64,000 bases of DNA from Forficula auricularia (GCA_024734495.1 JALMQS010000828.1:3893101-3957100), one strand, 5' to 3'. Counted from the first letter of the stretch, positions 21,238 to 32,493 are shown. Notes: generated from the sequence alone by a model not told the origin. Numbers and translations: made by a program.

Positions 21238-22010
21238 ATTTTTTTTTTTTTTTAATGCAATCGAATGCAAGAAGGGGCGCACCAGTAAAGAAGCCGACCC
21301 TATGAATCTCGAAAGACCCTTGCATTACCGAATAGAAGGAAAAGTTGATTAAGTGAGAGGATGGAGACGTAGGTGTTTATGCACTCGGGTTTTGAAGGTT
21401 TGAAGATTATAAGTGCTGGGAAAGATGGAGGCTGGGAGAGAGTTTCAGTTCCTTGAAGTCATGGGGATATACGTATTGGCGAATGAAGTGGTCCGGCACT
21501 TTTCTAATTTGACAGCGAAAGAGTGTTGGGAGTCGGCAAAACGCGTGCTACGCGCAAAGCATGCTTTGGGGGGAATTATTGATTTTATCTCATCAGAGCA
21601 CCTGCCGTTATAGTATCTATACAAAAGGGAAAGGGCAGAGACATTTCTTCGATGACCCAGCGAGTCGAGGGAGTCGGTGAGGGTAGAATCGTCAATTAGC
21701 CTGAAATGCATCCAGGGTAGCAAGAGAATATTTAGAGGCTCTTCTCCATAGATGAGAGCCGTATTCGAGACAGGGGCAGATTTGGGCCTTGTAGATGGGG
21801 AGAAGATGTGGGGGCGTGAAAAATCGCTTGGACCTGAATAAGTAGCCAATCTTCCTTGCTACAGATTTCGCCACAGAGGAGATGTGTTGGTGATGAAATT
21901 GGATGAGTATTGACGCATTCGCAAGCTTGCTTTTTCCTATAACTTCTGGAGAACTCGCTTCCTCCTTCCATCTATCCCTCGACCTATGACTTCAATAAAT
22001 TGTTCAAGAC
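21238..22010 (-). pseudogene. 5'-truncated CR1/Jockey-like LINE, RT C-terminal region
   Basis: Read on the minus strand, frames between 22010 and 21365 give the post-catalytic region of a non-LTR reverse transcriptase: KIGYLFRSKRFF, then LLPIYKAQICPCLEYGSHLW, then SLGHRRNVSALSLLYRYYNG, SDEIKSIIPP, and finally SRNWNSLPASIF, ending at a natural stop near HKHLRLHPLT. The blocks lie in different frames, so at least two frameshifts are present. A 3' tail runs to a T-run at 21238-21253 (an A-tail on the minus strand). RT catalytic motifs are missing through 5' truncation. A second copy of the 3' part is at 22436. Confidence 0.82.
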
Positions 22011-22435
22011 CAGCATACACAGGTACTTTTGACTCCGACCCAACCCCTAAAATTTCTTCCTCTTCTCCTTCTTCTTTTCATGATGCAGCAGTCAAACCTG
22101 GCCTTCCTGCTGTAACTCCTTTTGCATAAATAACGCAAGCATCAGAAAAGGAAATACCATTTTAAACATTTTTGTTCCTTTGTTCGTTTGATAATTACTC
22201 TGTACATTTAAAAATAAAAAATAAGAGTCCAAGGAGAAGTGACATCACATATTTATTCAACTTCAAAAATTCAAATTTGAAGTCATTTTTTCACTTACTG
22301 AAAATATATAAAATATACCATATAAGTATGAATATCAAATAAATTGATAAAGGCCGAATTTCTCCCGAAACGTTTGGGTTTAAAATAAACGTTTTCATCT
22401 TAAGAGCTTACTCGATAAGATAGATGACACTCTTT

Positions 22436-22672
22436 TGCGGTCAAATTAGAAAAGTGCCAGACCACTTCATTCGCCAATCCCCATGACTTCAAGGAACTGG
22501 AACTCTCTCCCAGCCTCCATCTTCCCCAGCACTTATAATCTTCAAACCTTCAAAACCCGAGTGCATAAACACCTACGTTTCCACCCTCTCACTTAATCAA
22601 CTTTCCCTTCTCTTCGGTAATGCAAGGGTCTTTCGAGATCCATAGGGGCGGCATCTTTACTGGTACATTAAA
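22436..22672 (+). pseudogene. LINE 3' fragment, second copy
   Basis: This is close to the last 230 bases of the reverse-strand LINE at 21238-22010 but in plus orientation. It shows the same SRNWNSLPASIF...TFKTRVHKHLR coding end and the same tail (aatgcaagggtctttcgaga). It stops in a short A-run and directly abuts the tRNA-like block at 22678. Confidence 0.82.
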
Positions 22673-22677
22673 AAAAT

Positions 22678-22757
22678 GAGCATTGTGGCGTCTTGATAAA
22701 ACGCATTCCTCGACCAAAGAAGGAAAGATCACAGGTTCGAATCCTGTCGAGTGCTCA
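22678..22757 (+). ncRNA. tRNA-like sequence (pseudo-tRNA or SINE head)
   Basis: A perfect T-arm (acagg-ttcgaat-cctgt), a D-stem (gcgt...acgc) and acceptor halves gagcatt/agtgctc are visible. However, the anticodon stem closes a 10-base loop and two extra bases separate the T-stem from the acceptor, so a functional tRNA is unlikely. It stands immediately after a LINE 3' end. Confidence 0.45.
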
Positions 22758-22867
22758 TTCATTTTTTCGAAAAATAATTAAATATTTAGTTCTCGATATG
22801 TAAAATTAACTATCAGACTATTAAATATAACTATTTAAAAATTTCGCGGTTCCCTTGAAGCTTTTAA

Positions 22868-23250
22868 GATTGTATTAGATGAAGGAGGAGATATCAGCCA
22901 AATATGGAATCACTGGGTTCAATAAAACACCTTTAATGAAACAGTTTCGGCCTGAATTTATTTGGCCATCTTCAGTTAATTAGGAGTTATACACAAAATG
23001 CGGTACATATAGTGATCGAACCAAGCCTTGTCAAAAATAAAAATAAAATTTTTGACAAGGCTTGGTTCGATCACATATGTGTACCGCATTTTGTGTATAA
23101 CTCCTAATTAACTGAAGATGTCCAAATAAATTCAGGCCGAAACGTTTTATTAAAGGTGTTTTATTGAACCCAGTGATTCCATCTTTGGCTGATACCTCCT
23201 CCTTCATCTAATACAGTTTCATCACAGCCACGAACTCTAACAATATGCTT
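22868..23250. mobile_element. Foldback element with paired hammerhead-like motifs (family B)
   Basis: The arms 22875-23030 and 23052-23216 are near-perfect reverse complements (e.g. gacaaggcttggttcgatca). Each carries, in outward orientation, ctgaaga, a GGCC-type stem, an AT-rich loop, ggcc and gaaacgtt; in the plus-strand arm this is at 23118-23152. The bases before the core (cctaattaa) and after it (ttattaaagg) can pair as stem I. In the plus-strand arm one stem base is changed (tgtcc). A related reverse-strand copy lies at 47480-47810. The layout resembles Penelope-like element terminal repeats. Confidence 0.65.
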
Positions 23251-25130
23251 TTAAAATTGTTTTCTAAAAGATTAGTATTTTTTTAATATTTTAAAAACAA
23301 TCAATAAATACTTTTTTCTTTTCTGTGTTGAATATCAATAACAATGTTGTAATAGTATTACCCATCTACTAAATATTTAATTTTTCAGAAAAAGAGAAGA
23401 GTAAATTAGGCGGGTAATAAAAACTTATATATTTCAGCAGCGATAAAGCAATAATTTTTTAAATTTAAGATGACTTAGAAGGACTAAAACAAGGTTTTGG
23501 TTTAAATTGTTACATCGGAATTAGTCCGGTAAACCGTTTGGAAGACGTAAATTAGGAGAATAATTTTAAAAGAAGGGGATGTTATAAGTAATAACCTTGG
23601 GGTACGTACAATAAGTTTCAATTTAAATGACCAAAGTTGTTTTTAAATTCATTTAAATTTTCACAATTATTAAATATTTCTTCAAAAAAGAAAAATTAAC
23701 ACAAAATTTATTAGAATTATGCAAATTTTCATTGGAGCCCGATAACGTAGAGGTTGCAAACAGCACCATAGTCTTTTAATTTCTAAGATGGTGGTATAAT
23801 TGATTTTTACTTAGATATTTTAATATCTTTATATTTCATGGCACTATCATCGGTGCATATTGGAAAAAATGTCTTTTTTATCTTTTTTATATTCAAGTTA
23901 AGGCGATATTATATGGTAAGCCGCAGATTCTACTCCCAAGATAGCAATATCGCTCGTCTTATTTCTTAATATAATATACTCAGTTGTTTCTAAATTGGTT
24001 ATTCTTCGGGAAGTATAAGGGGACTCGCATACTTTGCTATACAAGACCCTGTCACATGGATTATAATCAGTACTATTATGCTAATTATGTTGTTTACTAT
24101 TGATTTTTTTAGATTAAATTTTCGCTTTTATATCTCTTGAAATATCTTTTCAGATTTGAGATATATTGTTTTTTTGAAATTTTCATTTTCAAGATATTGG
24201 ATATTTTCATTTTGGTGGTATGCATGGAAAAATACTCCTTCTTTTGTTTTGTTAACATTATTTACTGAGAAAATATAAGAATGTTATTAATAACAATGTT
24301 ATATTAGTATTAAATGAACTAAATATATGAATTTTATTCGAAAAATATTGAGTCAAACGTGATAAGGAAAAGTATATATATTTTAGAATTTGTAAGCCAT
24401 AAAGAAATTCAATTTTAAATTTAAGCTTAACTAGAAGGAATATAACAAGGTTTTAGTTTAAATTGGCGATAAGAATAAAAATAGACAGTCGTTACTATAT
24501 TTTTGAGGTTGAATATTGAGAAATGAATTTGAAATAAGAATTTATGAAGGCTATCAAAATGTTATTAGATTAGTTTAATGTAAATTAGTAGTACTTGTGC
24601 CCCTCAGAAGTTGAGCCCAAGTGCAAAGAACGCCTACCGGACACTTGGATATCCTTTGAAGCGAGCCATTGTGACATACAAAACCAATTACCAGTTTCTT
24701 TCAGTCAAAAATAAATTCATTTTTATTGTAAAATTTCACCTGTGAGGGATTCAAAGTTTAAAGGCATATTCTTTCTAGATTGTTTAACAGTGAATTTTGG
24801 TAATTTTTAAAAATTTGGGATTTTCTAGATCTTAAATTTTTGAGTTTTTCATTTGTAAACACCTTGAGTATAAAAGAACACGCTTTAAATTATACACTCT
24901 CTTTTGTGAAAAATCTAGACTATTTGATCGGAATTCTATTTTTTAATCTTTTTTTTTTTTTTAATAACAATTAAAATTAACGATGACGCTTATTTTAGTC
25001 GGAACAGTTTTTCTGAATTAATCTTAGCAAAAGGAAATTTGTGGAAACCCCTGATAGTTATGCATTCAAATCGACAGCTTTGTGTATCGAAATGTATATC
25101 TAACAGAAGGAAAAATTCAACGATGTTAGC
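23251..25130. other. Long non-genic AT-rich stretch
   Basis: About 1.9 kb without recognisable coding, RNA or repeat termini. Local direct similarity (aaaagatta...ttttaaatttaag near 23400-23480 and 24340-24460) suggests two diverged copies of an unknown repeat. A possible decayed tRNA-like B-box on the minus strand near 24605 is too weak to call. Confidence 0.4.
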
Positions 25131-25139
25131 AAATAACAT

Positions 25140-25240
25140 GCCAATTACGCGGATGGGACTTTAGGGGAGGCTGTTGATTTTTTCCCCACTGATTTCCATA
25201 CAATAGCTATAGATAAGGGAAAGGGCGGAAACGCTTTTAA
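25140..25240 (-). pseudogene. Small LINE fragment
   Basis: The minus strand reads SVSALSLIYSYCMEISGEKI, matching the NVSALSLLYRYYNGRCSDEIKS block of the LINE at 21238-22010. Only about 30 codons remain. Confidence 0.55.
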
Positions 25241-25349
25241 GATATATCAAATGGTCTCCTATGTTCCTTATTAACAAACATAGGAAAAAATAGGAAGATG
25301 CAGTGGCCACACCAAGACTCACACTTAACTCTTTTAATTAGAAAGCAAG

Positions 25350-25512
25350 GGGGTCGGGTTAGTCGAGCGGATGGCGTACAAGCCTGCTAATCAAGTGGAC
25401 CCGGGTTCGAATCCGACTCGAAGCAACCCGCTAAAAATCTGTTCCCTGCATAAAAAACATAAATTAATAATTGGCTGATAGCTAGAAGGGCCGAAAAGCC
25501 AAAAAAAAAAAA
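25350..25512 (+). mobile_element. tRNA-Ser-like SINE with 11-bp TSD
   Basis: The head has an A-box (ttagtcgagcgg) and a perfect B-box (ggttcgaatcc). The anticodon region cctgctaatc resembles tRNA-Ser(GCU). A short body (aattggctgatagctagaag, ggccgaaaagcc) and an A-tail follow. Identical flanks tagaaagcaag at 25339-25349 and 25513-25523 are the target duplication. Reverse-strand relatives lie at 62528-62745 and 63024-63264. Expected to be transcribed by RNA polymerase III and mobilised by a LINE in trans. Confidence 0.9.
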
Positions 25513-25523
25513 TAGAAAGCAAG

Positions 25524-26340
25524 ATTTTTATCTTTCCAAACTAGAAAAAAACTCTCAAGTGATTCAGACTCCTGTAAATAATTAGGATTTCATAATTTTG
25601 ATTTAGCAGTTTAGCTAGAAACTTTCATAGGTATATATTCAGATATTTTCTAAAATACACTTAAGAATCTGTAAACCATGCAAACACAATTTCCTTAATC
25701 CTATATACAATCCCTGCTAATATTTGTATTCGATGGAAATAAAACTAATATTTACTATTGAGGAGAAATATGATTGTGAATTATGTACCCTATATACGTA
25801 TCTATAAAGCATTTGAATACTGATCATAAATGAAATTCTCATTAAATTGACCACTGAGTGTAAACAACATGATCCTAGTTTTGAGAGTATGGAATGAAAG
25901 TTACACATGGCAGAACGATAAATAAGGGACCTAAAATGAAAGGACAAAATTATTAATCTCTGCCATTAATATCACTGCTGACTTATTCAAATTAAAGTAT
26001 GGTAATCTCCCTTTGACTCACTTAATCCCACGCATTCTATCTTAATTTCAATAAATTCTTCAAATCGTTTATTTATATGATATCTAGACACAAACATTCT
26101 TTTCTCTATTTTTAACATTCCTAGATCTTTTAACATTAAATTCTTCAAAATCCAAATAATATAAATTCCAGGGTCCAAATAAATTCCATACGAGTCAATT
26201 TTCACTTCATAGATTCTCGGTTTGTACATATTTCACATCAAAGGAAATGAAAATTGAAAATGCAAATTAGATAAATAAATAAATAAATATAAAATTTGTT
26301 TATTGATTGTTTTATAATTAAAATAAATACAAATAAATAA
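25524..26340. other. Non-genic stretch with two unassigned reverse-strand ORFs
   Basis: Frames at 25717-25947 and 25987-26229 on the minus strand (76 and 80 codons) have no recognised domain. A (aaat)n run lies at about 26266-26288. Confidence 0.35.
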
Positions 26341-26674
26341 AAGATTCACGGGTTTGTGGGCAATTTTTTTATTAATGTTAAATATCAATTTTGGTACGAG
26401 GTTTCGTCTTTTTCAGGACTTTTTTACTCAATTACTTAAAACATTAATCGTTGATAAATTAGTGAAACCACCGACACAATAAATAGTCTATTCATAATAT
26501 TCATCCTATAATATGAACACACTATTTACTGTCCCGATGGTTTCACTATTTTAACAACGATTAATGTTTTAAGTAATTGAATACTTGAAAAAGTCCTGAA
26601 AAAGAACAAAACGTCGTATCAAAATTGATATTTAACATTAATAAAAAAAAATGTCCGAAAACCCGTGAATCTTT
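26341..26674. repeat. Palindromic element, Penelope-end-like
   Basis: The outer ends gattcacgggttt and aaacccgtgaatc pair. The arms (about 26341-26478 and 26528-26674) contain acattaatcgttg/caacgattaatgt and a cctgaaaaaga...acgtcg block like the ctgaaga...gaaacgtc motif of other palindromes, but with changes in the core. Confidence 0.7.
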
Positions 26675-26744
26675 TTATATATTATTAAAATGGACATGAA
26701 CTAACTAAATTTATAAATATGTTAGAAATATTTTTTAAAAAAAG

Positions 26745-27000
26745 AGGGTAAAATTAGGAGTGTCGCAAAATGTTTACTTGGGAATTTTTGATATTTTTTT
26801 AATAATCGATACACTTACAAATATCTTAAGTTGTTCAAAGAACAGGAATAAATTCCGATTGGAATCAAGTGAGGAGAGTGAGTCATGTCGGAAAATAAAT
26901 ATTTTAATCGTTCATATCTCTTATACGGTAAGTCATAGAGCTATGGGATTTGAAACTTAAGCTATTTAGAGACTAAAGGAAGTACCTCAAAGATTTTAGT
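26745..27000 (+). repeat. Dispersed repeat, copy 1
   Basis: Blocks gtgtcgcaaaat, then tacggtaagtc, then gatttgaaacttaagctat, then aagtacctcaa recur in order at 63838-63945. Family unknown; non-coding. Confidence 0.65.
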
Positions 27001-27509
27001 TAAAACCGAAGAACCGGAAGTATATGGTTATTAAAAGATTTTTGAAATTTTTCAATTTCGTTTTTTTTATGGTTTCCTCAAAACGGTTTGGGGAAAACCC
27101 AAATCGAAGTAATTTGAATGAAGAAAATTGGTATGATGATTTCAAATAATGGAGAAACTAATGTGAAACTCGAGTCGTGGCCACACCAGTTGATTTTAAT
27201 CGATATGCTCATCAAGTATCAAAATGTACTTCAATGAACATACATTTTATTTTGTTTATAATTAAGAGAGTAAAATCGAGTAGTAAAGTCGTATAGCAAC
27301 TAAATTATAGATTTGAATTGAGTATAAGTTAAAAGTATTACAACATGATTTATTTTGGTAAAAGTAAAGAAAATTTTGAAAAATTTTATTTAATTTATTT
27401 AAAATGTTTCACCAAGAACCCACACCATTGGTTCTCATGTTCACCATATTAACAATTACTTTTTTGCAACGAAATTTTCTCTGGAGAGAGACGGACTAGT
27501 AGAAATTTT

Positions 27510-27613
27510 AATGGAAGTCAGCCCAGGAAAGGAGGAAGGATTCCAATAAATTATACCTTATTTGATATGTGTTAATTTTTTCTTTCCTCACTACCCCTGG
27601 GCTGATTTCCATT
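27510..27613. mobile_element. Short TIR element, about 104 bp
   Basis: The ends aatggaagtcagcccagg and cctgggctgatttccatt form an 18-bp inverted repeat with one mismatch. An aacaattactttttt-like stretch occurs on both outer sides (about 27452 and 27626). A MITE is likely; the target duplication is unclear. Confidence 0.6.
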
Positions 27614-28789
27614 ACATTCGATTAACAATTACTTTTTGCGTTTTTGATTTTCGGTGGATCAATTTATAAAAGAATAATTGGTAAGATGATTTCAAAGAAG
27701 GGAGGTTTGTAAGGGACAGTCGTGTTATGGGCACACATCAGGTTTATTTTTTATGTAATTGTTATTTTTTATCTTATAATTCTAAAATTTTTACTTAGTC
27801 ATTCCTGTATATAGAATATATTGTTTTCAAACTTTTGGGAAGTTTCGACATCGCAGGCCATTTATCAATAGGTGATATATTCATCTACATCCTGATCTTG
27901 CGGCAGACAGAAGAAAAAGAAGGAAAAAATAACTAAATAAAGAAAATAGAAAAGAAATGTAAAACGGTTCAACCTGTCAAAATGGAACTTGATATTCCAG
28001 GACAAGGATGGAAAAGAGATCTCAAGACTATTGGGGCGTGAACATTTTTCAAGGTTGTCATAATACAACTCAAGTTGCCAAATGGGCGGATGCCGAAAGT
28101 GAAACTGATACTTGTCGGGGAAGAAAAGATGACGGCTAAGCCCTGCTAGATACAGTTTCATTTAATTCAGATACACTGATAAAAACTCCTACTATCAAAA
28201 CATACAAATATATATTTTATTAAGTGGGAGATAAATTTAACTTAATTTATCGAACGGAGAATTTACCACTGCTCGAAGCCCCTAAAAACTTAGTAAATTG
28301 AATATTTGATTGTATCTAACTTTCTGAGATTTGGTTCGTGATCCCGGCTTCTTTCCTTCTACTCTGTTATTTTCACGATGAAAGGGCCATCCCATACATG
28401 CCTTTATGAGATGAACCTTCTGGTGTATCTCCTTCTCACATCAATATAATTAAATAAATATATATATATAGTAAATATTCATATTCATATATGTTTATTA
28501 TTTTGTTTTTTCTATAAATATTATAAAGGGTAGAAAACGTTTTTGTTATAAAAATGGGAGATGTAGTTATATGCAGATACATTACTATAAAATGACTTCC
28601 CCACCATTATTTTACTTTCACATTTAGGTATATTTTATATAGAATATAATGGGGAAGTATTGCGATCGTCTGCTTGTTTATTTTTGATCTTTAATATAAT
28701 TATATTAAAATGCAAAAAAAAAATGAAAATAAAATTGGAGAAAAATAATTAAAACATTTTCAGAACTTAGTAACATTTCAATATATATG
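27614..28789. other. Non-genic AT-rich stretch
   Basis: A reverse-strand frame of 98 codons at 27865-28161 has no known domain. A (ta)n microsatellite lies at about 28459-28470. Nothing else is assigned. Confidence 0.4.
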
Positions 28790-28860
28790 TACCAGCTGCG
28801 AAGCCCGCCTTCGACGGACATCTTGCTGTCCAGGAAACTTCTTGATTTTTTGATCCTGAA
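28790..28860 (-). mobile_element. Helitron 3' end fragment
   Basis: On the minus strand the sequence reads cctggacagcaag, then gtcgaaggcgggcttcg, then cagctgg. This parallels the end at 37825-37871 (cctggatagcaag, ccgccgaaggcgggcc, cagctag). A GC hairpin just before a CTRR end fits a Helitron 3' terminus. Confidence 0.55.
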
Positions 28861-29235
28861 CTAAAATAATAATTTAAATTTTATAATTTTAATAAATTTG
28901 ACATAAACTATTTGTGAGTTTTAAATGAGTGGCTTTCTGATTGAATGTTCTAGAACAACAATTAGATACTGATCTGAAAAGAAAAAATGAATATTGTCTC
29001 TTTATTAGAATTTTATATTAATTATCTAGCCAAGAAAAAATATAAACAAATACAAATACATAATATCACTTTATGTAAGTATGTAGATATGTATTTACAT
29101 ATACGAGAAGTTATTTTCAAGTATAAAATTGACCAAAAGTAAAATTAGAAGCTCACTATGAGCTAAAAAAATAATAAATTTTTTATTGCTACATTATTAA
29201 CTATCTTTTTTGAATAACAAATTGGCGAATTGGTC

Positions 29236-29591
29236 AATATAAAAACAGAGTTTTTATTAAATGGGCCAGAGGTTTCGTCGATTTATTTCGACTTCTTAAG
29301 TGGCCCATCTTATCACTCTTTGTCAAAAGACTATTTCACTATGATTATCTGTTTAAAAATAACATAAACATTTTATATGAATTTTTAATTTTTTAATTGT
29401 TAAAACGAGAAAAAAAGTTCGACATTGTTGAGTAATTAAGAATATATTGTAGATATAATAAAAAAGATTAAGGATATTTCGTCGCATAGTGAAATAGTCT
29501 TTTGAGAAAGAGTGATAAGATGGGCCACTGAGGAAGTCGAAATAAATAGACGATACGTCTGGGCCCATTTATTAAAAACTCTGTTTTTTAT
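29236..29591. mobile_element. Palindrome with hammerhead ribozyme-like motifs (family A)
   Basis: The arms are 29240-29347 and 29486-29591 with a 140-base loop. The plus-strand motif at 29521-29567 has tgggcca (stem I), ctgagga, one extra a, gtcg, loop aaataaat, agac, gatac, gtc and tgggccca (stem I partner). The minus-strand motif at 29262-29308 has intact gaaac and a perfect gtcg/cgac stem II, but carries cttaaga for ctgaaga. Between the two copies every conserved position is represented. Stem I pairing around CTGA...GAAAC...GUC is diagnostic of a type I hammerhead. The setting in inverted repeats fits Penelope-like elements. Confidence 0.65.
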
Positions 29592-30169
29592 TTATTGTCC
29601 AATTCCTGCTATTCCTGTTTTAATTAATATTTATTATGGATGCGAATGAAATACAGTTATATGATAATAATAATATAATATATTAATAATCGACTGAAAT
29701 TTGTTTGGACTTGTCATAACTCGTTTGGTCCTGTCATTCGTTCCTTGAGAGATAGCAAAGAAGAGATGCTTCTATCCATGGCCCTTTTACAAAAAAGATT
29801 CCCAATTATTTTTTGATCAGATTTAAATTAAATAATCCTCATAGAAATTGTTAAATGAACATTTCAAGTGGGAGAAAAGAGTCCAAGTTGAAGTTATGGC
29901 CTTGATTCGACTTCAAAAAATCCCTGCGATGGGCCAAAGGAAGAGGTAGATTTCCAAGCGCTCTACCCCTCTTTAGACTGCTCCTATCAAAAACTTTTCA
30001 GACACAAGTTGTAGAGATTGATTAGTAGAATATTAGCCATTTGCAACCAAACTGGTATCATTCATATTAACAAGTTTAAAAAAAATTTCAATCTGATTGA
30101 TGTCAATGACTTGCCTTGCTATGTACCATATACTAAGAAAGAATTATAAAAATGACAAATATGCAAGGA

Positions 30170-30265
30170 AGATAACTATTTGAGCCCTGAAGAAGTCAAT
30201 GAAGTTGATGAAACGTTGGCAATAAAATATAAATTATTTGCATAAAAAATATAGTCCTTATTTCT
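30170..30265 (+). ncRNA. Hammerhead-like motif (Penelope-like end)
   Basis: tttgagcc, then ctgaaga, then a tcaa...ttga stem II, then gaaacgtt, then ggcaataaa. The gcc/ggc and ttt/aaa flanks can form stem I. As in other copies, extra bases separate the core from stem II. It is followed by gtccttatttctc, as after the motif at 19300 (gtccttatttttc). Confidence 0.5.
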
Positions 30266-30344
30266 CGATACAAACTTTAATAATTTAATCGATGGACATA
30301 ACTAATCAAAATAAAATTCATATTAATGTTTTTATGAATTTTTT

Positions 30345-30500
30345 AAGATTTAAATCCCCCACCATTTCTACCCCATTTGGGGTGAAGTCACCAAAAACTA
30401 ATCAGTTCTTGTTTACATCAAGACTAAATTTTGTGCCAAATTTTATTGCAATCGGTTGAACGTTGCGGCCTGCAGCGCACCTACAAAATTAGAATAATAC
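30345..30500 (+). repeat. Helentron-like fragment with ctaatcag module
   Basis: The order caccaaaaactaatcag, then attgcaatcggttgaac, matches modules at 18565, 50290-50360 and 52700-52775. Only this internal part is recognised. Confidence 0.45.
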
Positions 30501-30673
30501 AACCCCCACATACCCACATATATATTATATGATTTTTGAATGGAGGGTGGTTTTGGGGTCTAGGGGCCATGATCAGAAGAACTATGATGAAAATTTCCGG
30601 AAGTCACACGATGAGAGTGTAGCACAATAGGTATATTTCTTCGAAATCTACCTAAAAATAAATAATTTTATGC

Positions 30674-30936
30674 GAACACCACAACACTCTGAGGTATATG
30701 AGTCAAACCATTGACTAGGATGTAGTTGTCGGTTGCCACAGGGTACTTCTCCCATAAGGAGTTCTCATTATCGGATTAAATTTAAGTATATTTTCGGCTC
30801 TATTAATTTGTTTTAATTGTGAATTAACACATTATCTTGTATTACCATTGTAATTATCATTGAATTGAATTTCGAATATATTTTGTTTATTTTCAATGGT
30901 TTGACTCATATACCTCAGAGTGTTGTGGTGTTTGAA
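30674..30936. repeat. Inverted repeat with 41-bp near-perfect arms
   Basis: Arms about 30675-30715 and 30893-30935 (e.g. acaacactctgaggtatatg / catatacctcagagtgttgt). The interior is non-coding. A MITE or foldback of unknown family. Confidence 0.8.
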
Positions 30937-31930
30937 TATTTAAACGAGTCATTGTCAGTTTAGTACAATTTTATCATACTGAAAAATAAAAACAATTTTA
31001 TTCTTTTTTAGTACAACTTTGAAATAGTTTTTTTTTTTTTTTAAATTGATAATTTTTTTAATTTTTACTTAGGTTTAGTATCTATATGTTTTAGTTTTAT
31101 TTTCTAGTTGTTTTCAACATCTTAATACCTTAAATTAAAATAACACTCAAAAATTAAGTCAAATTTTAGAGGTAACCAAAAATAAATGGATTCGATCAGC
31201 CACCAATTTAATACGAAGCTCACCTGCTCCGCTTGTCTCAAAAGACTAAAGAGATAATATAACTAAGGTGGAATAGATTGGTAGATAGGAACGATCTCCC
31301 TCACCCAAACACACTTTATATCTCTATCTTCATTTTCGTTTCATTCGACAGCTAAGTCAGTCATCCTACTAAAAGAAGTTTACACTTCCAAAAGTTTAAG
31401 AGTCTTTGATTACAATATTTAGCGAAGTAAATAAACACTACCTTTGGATATACAATTAATTACATCAAACAGAGAACACCTTCTTTGATTAACTTTTTAG
31501 GAATCATCAACTCTGCTACTCTATGTAATCTTTTAATATTAATTTCAAAGAAGCCAGAATCTTTAATATACTTTTTTTGAATGAGTTAATCCAGGCAATG
31601 AATGCGCCCCGACATAAAATTATAAATTTCTTTAAAACATTAAGATTTTTATATACTAACTGGGAAACATATCTGATATAATTTGACCTTATTATTTTTT
31701 TTTGTTTTTAAAATAAAAACAAAGTGGACAATCTCCCCAAAAATTTTCCAAAAATAAAAGGACAGATTTTAGATTTTGAATGTGAAAAGATATCTATCAA
31801 GATCTCCGAAAAAATAATCACAATGTTGTTATATTTTGACTCCATTTTTAATTAGGTATAAATATTTTTAAGATAATGTTACATCATTCATATCAATAGT
31901 AAATTTATAACAGGAATAGTAGGAATTGGA
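30937..31930. other. Non-genic AT-rich stretch
   Basis: No domain, RNA or repeat terminus recognised; T-run at about 31030-31041. Confidence 0.4.
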
Positions 31931-31934
31931 TAAA

Positions 31935-32065
31935 ATTAAAAACATAGTTTTTTTTTTAAATGGGCCAGACGTTTCGTCAATTTTGTAACCACTGAAGAAG
32001 TCAAAATAAATTGAAGAAACGATTGGCTTTTAAAAAAATTTTTTTATTAATTTCATCCAATTCTC
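31935..32065. mobile_element. Short palindrome with hammerhead-like motif (family A)
   Basis: The outer ends gaattggat and atccaattc pair. Inside, on the minus strand, gggccagacgtttcgtcaat reads as gaaacgtc followed by tggccc. On the plus strand cca, ctgaaga, a, gtcaa, loop, ttga, gaaacgat, tgg is visible. The minus-strand core is truncated. Same family as 29236-29591. Confidence 0.55.
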
Positions 32066-32480
32066 AACTATTCCTCGTATATATATTTTTACGATATGTT
32101 TACTTCTTTGTCATGGTGGATATCAAAGCGCACAGCGTGCCCAGGCCAAGTTCGAGCATTAGCTTGGCCGTACACGCTGTACACTATTTACACGAACCAT
32201 TTCGAGCCAATTTCGGCCCCCCTGTAGCTCGGAACGCATTTGGGATAAAAAGCTGAAATTATACACATATAATTATGCAATCCACCTCGAAGAGAGTGTT
32301 ATAATATACTAGGGGTGAGGGGTGTAGTAAATGATTATAACAAGATGTATTATTTAATACAAGGCTTACTCAGTATAAGTACAGAGGCACGATGTGACAG
32401 GGATCTCGGTCATAAGTCATCCGCCGCCCTGATTATTAGAGATTCCTCACTTAAGTATAATTATAATCAGGTCAAGCTTT
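32066..32480. other. GC-richer non-genic stretch
   Basis: A patch at 32125-32235 is clearly GC-richer than its surroundings, with a ggccaagttcg...cttggcc hairpin. Short frames at 32011-32256 and 32315-32530 have no known domain. Confidence 0.35.
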
Positions 32481-32493
32481 GCAATCTCAGCAA

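Noticed and set aside
22678..22757. Functional tRNA gene
   Set aside because: The T-arm is perfect, but the anticodon loop is too long and extra bases precede the acceptor strand.
25350..25430. Functional tRNA-Ser gene
   Set aside because: It has good A and B boxes but lacks a proper acceptor pairing and variable arm; it has a body, an A-tail and target duplications, so it is a SINE.
25987..26229. 80-codon reverse-strand ORF
   Set aside because: Its composition reflects AT-rich DNA; no motif, no promoter and no homologous block in the window.
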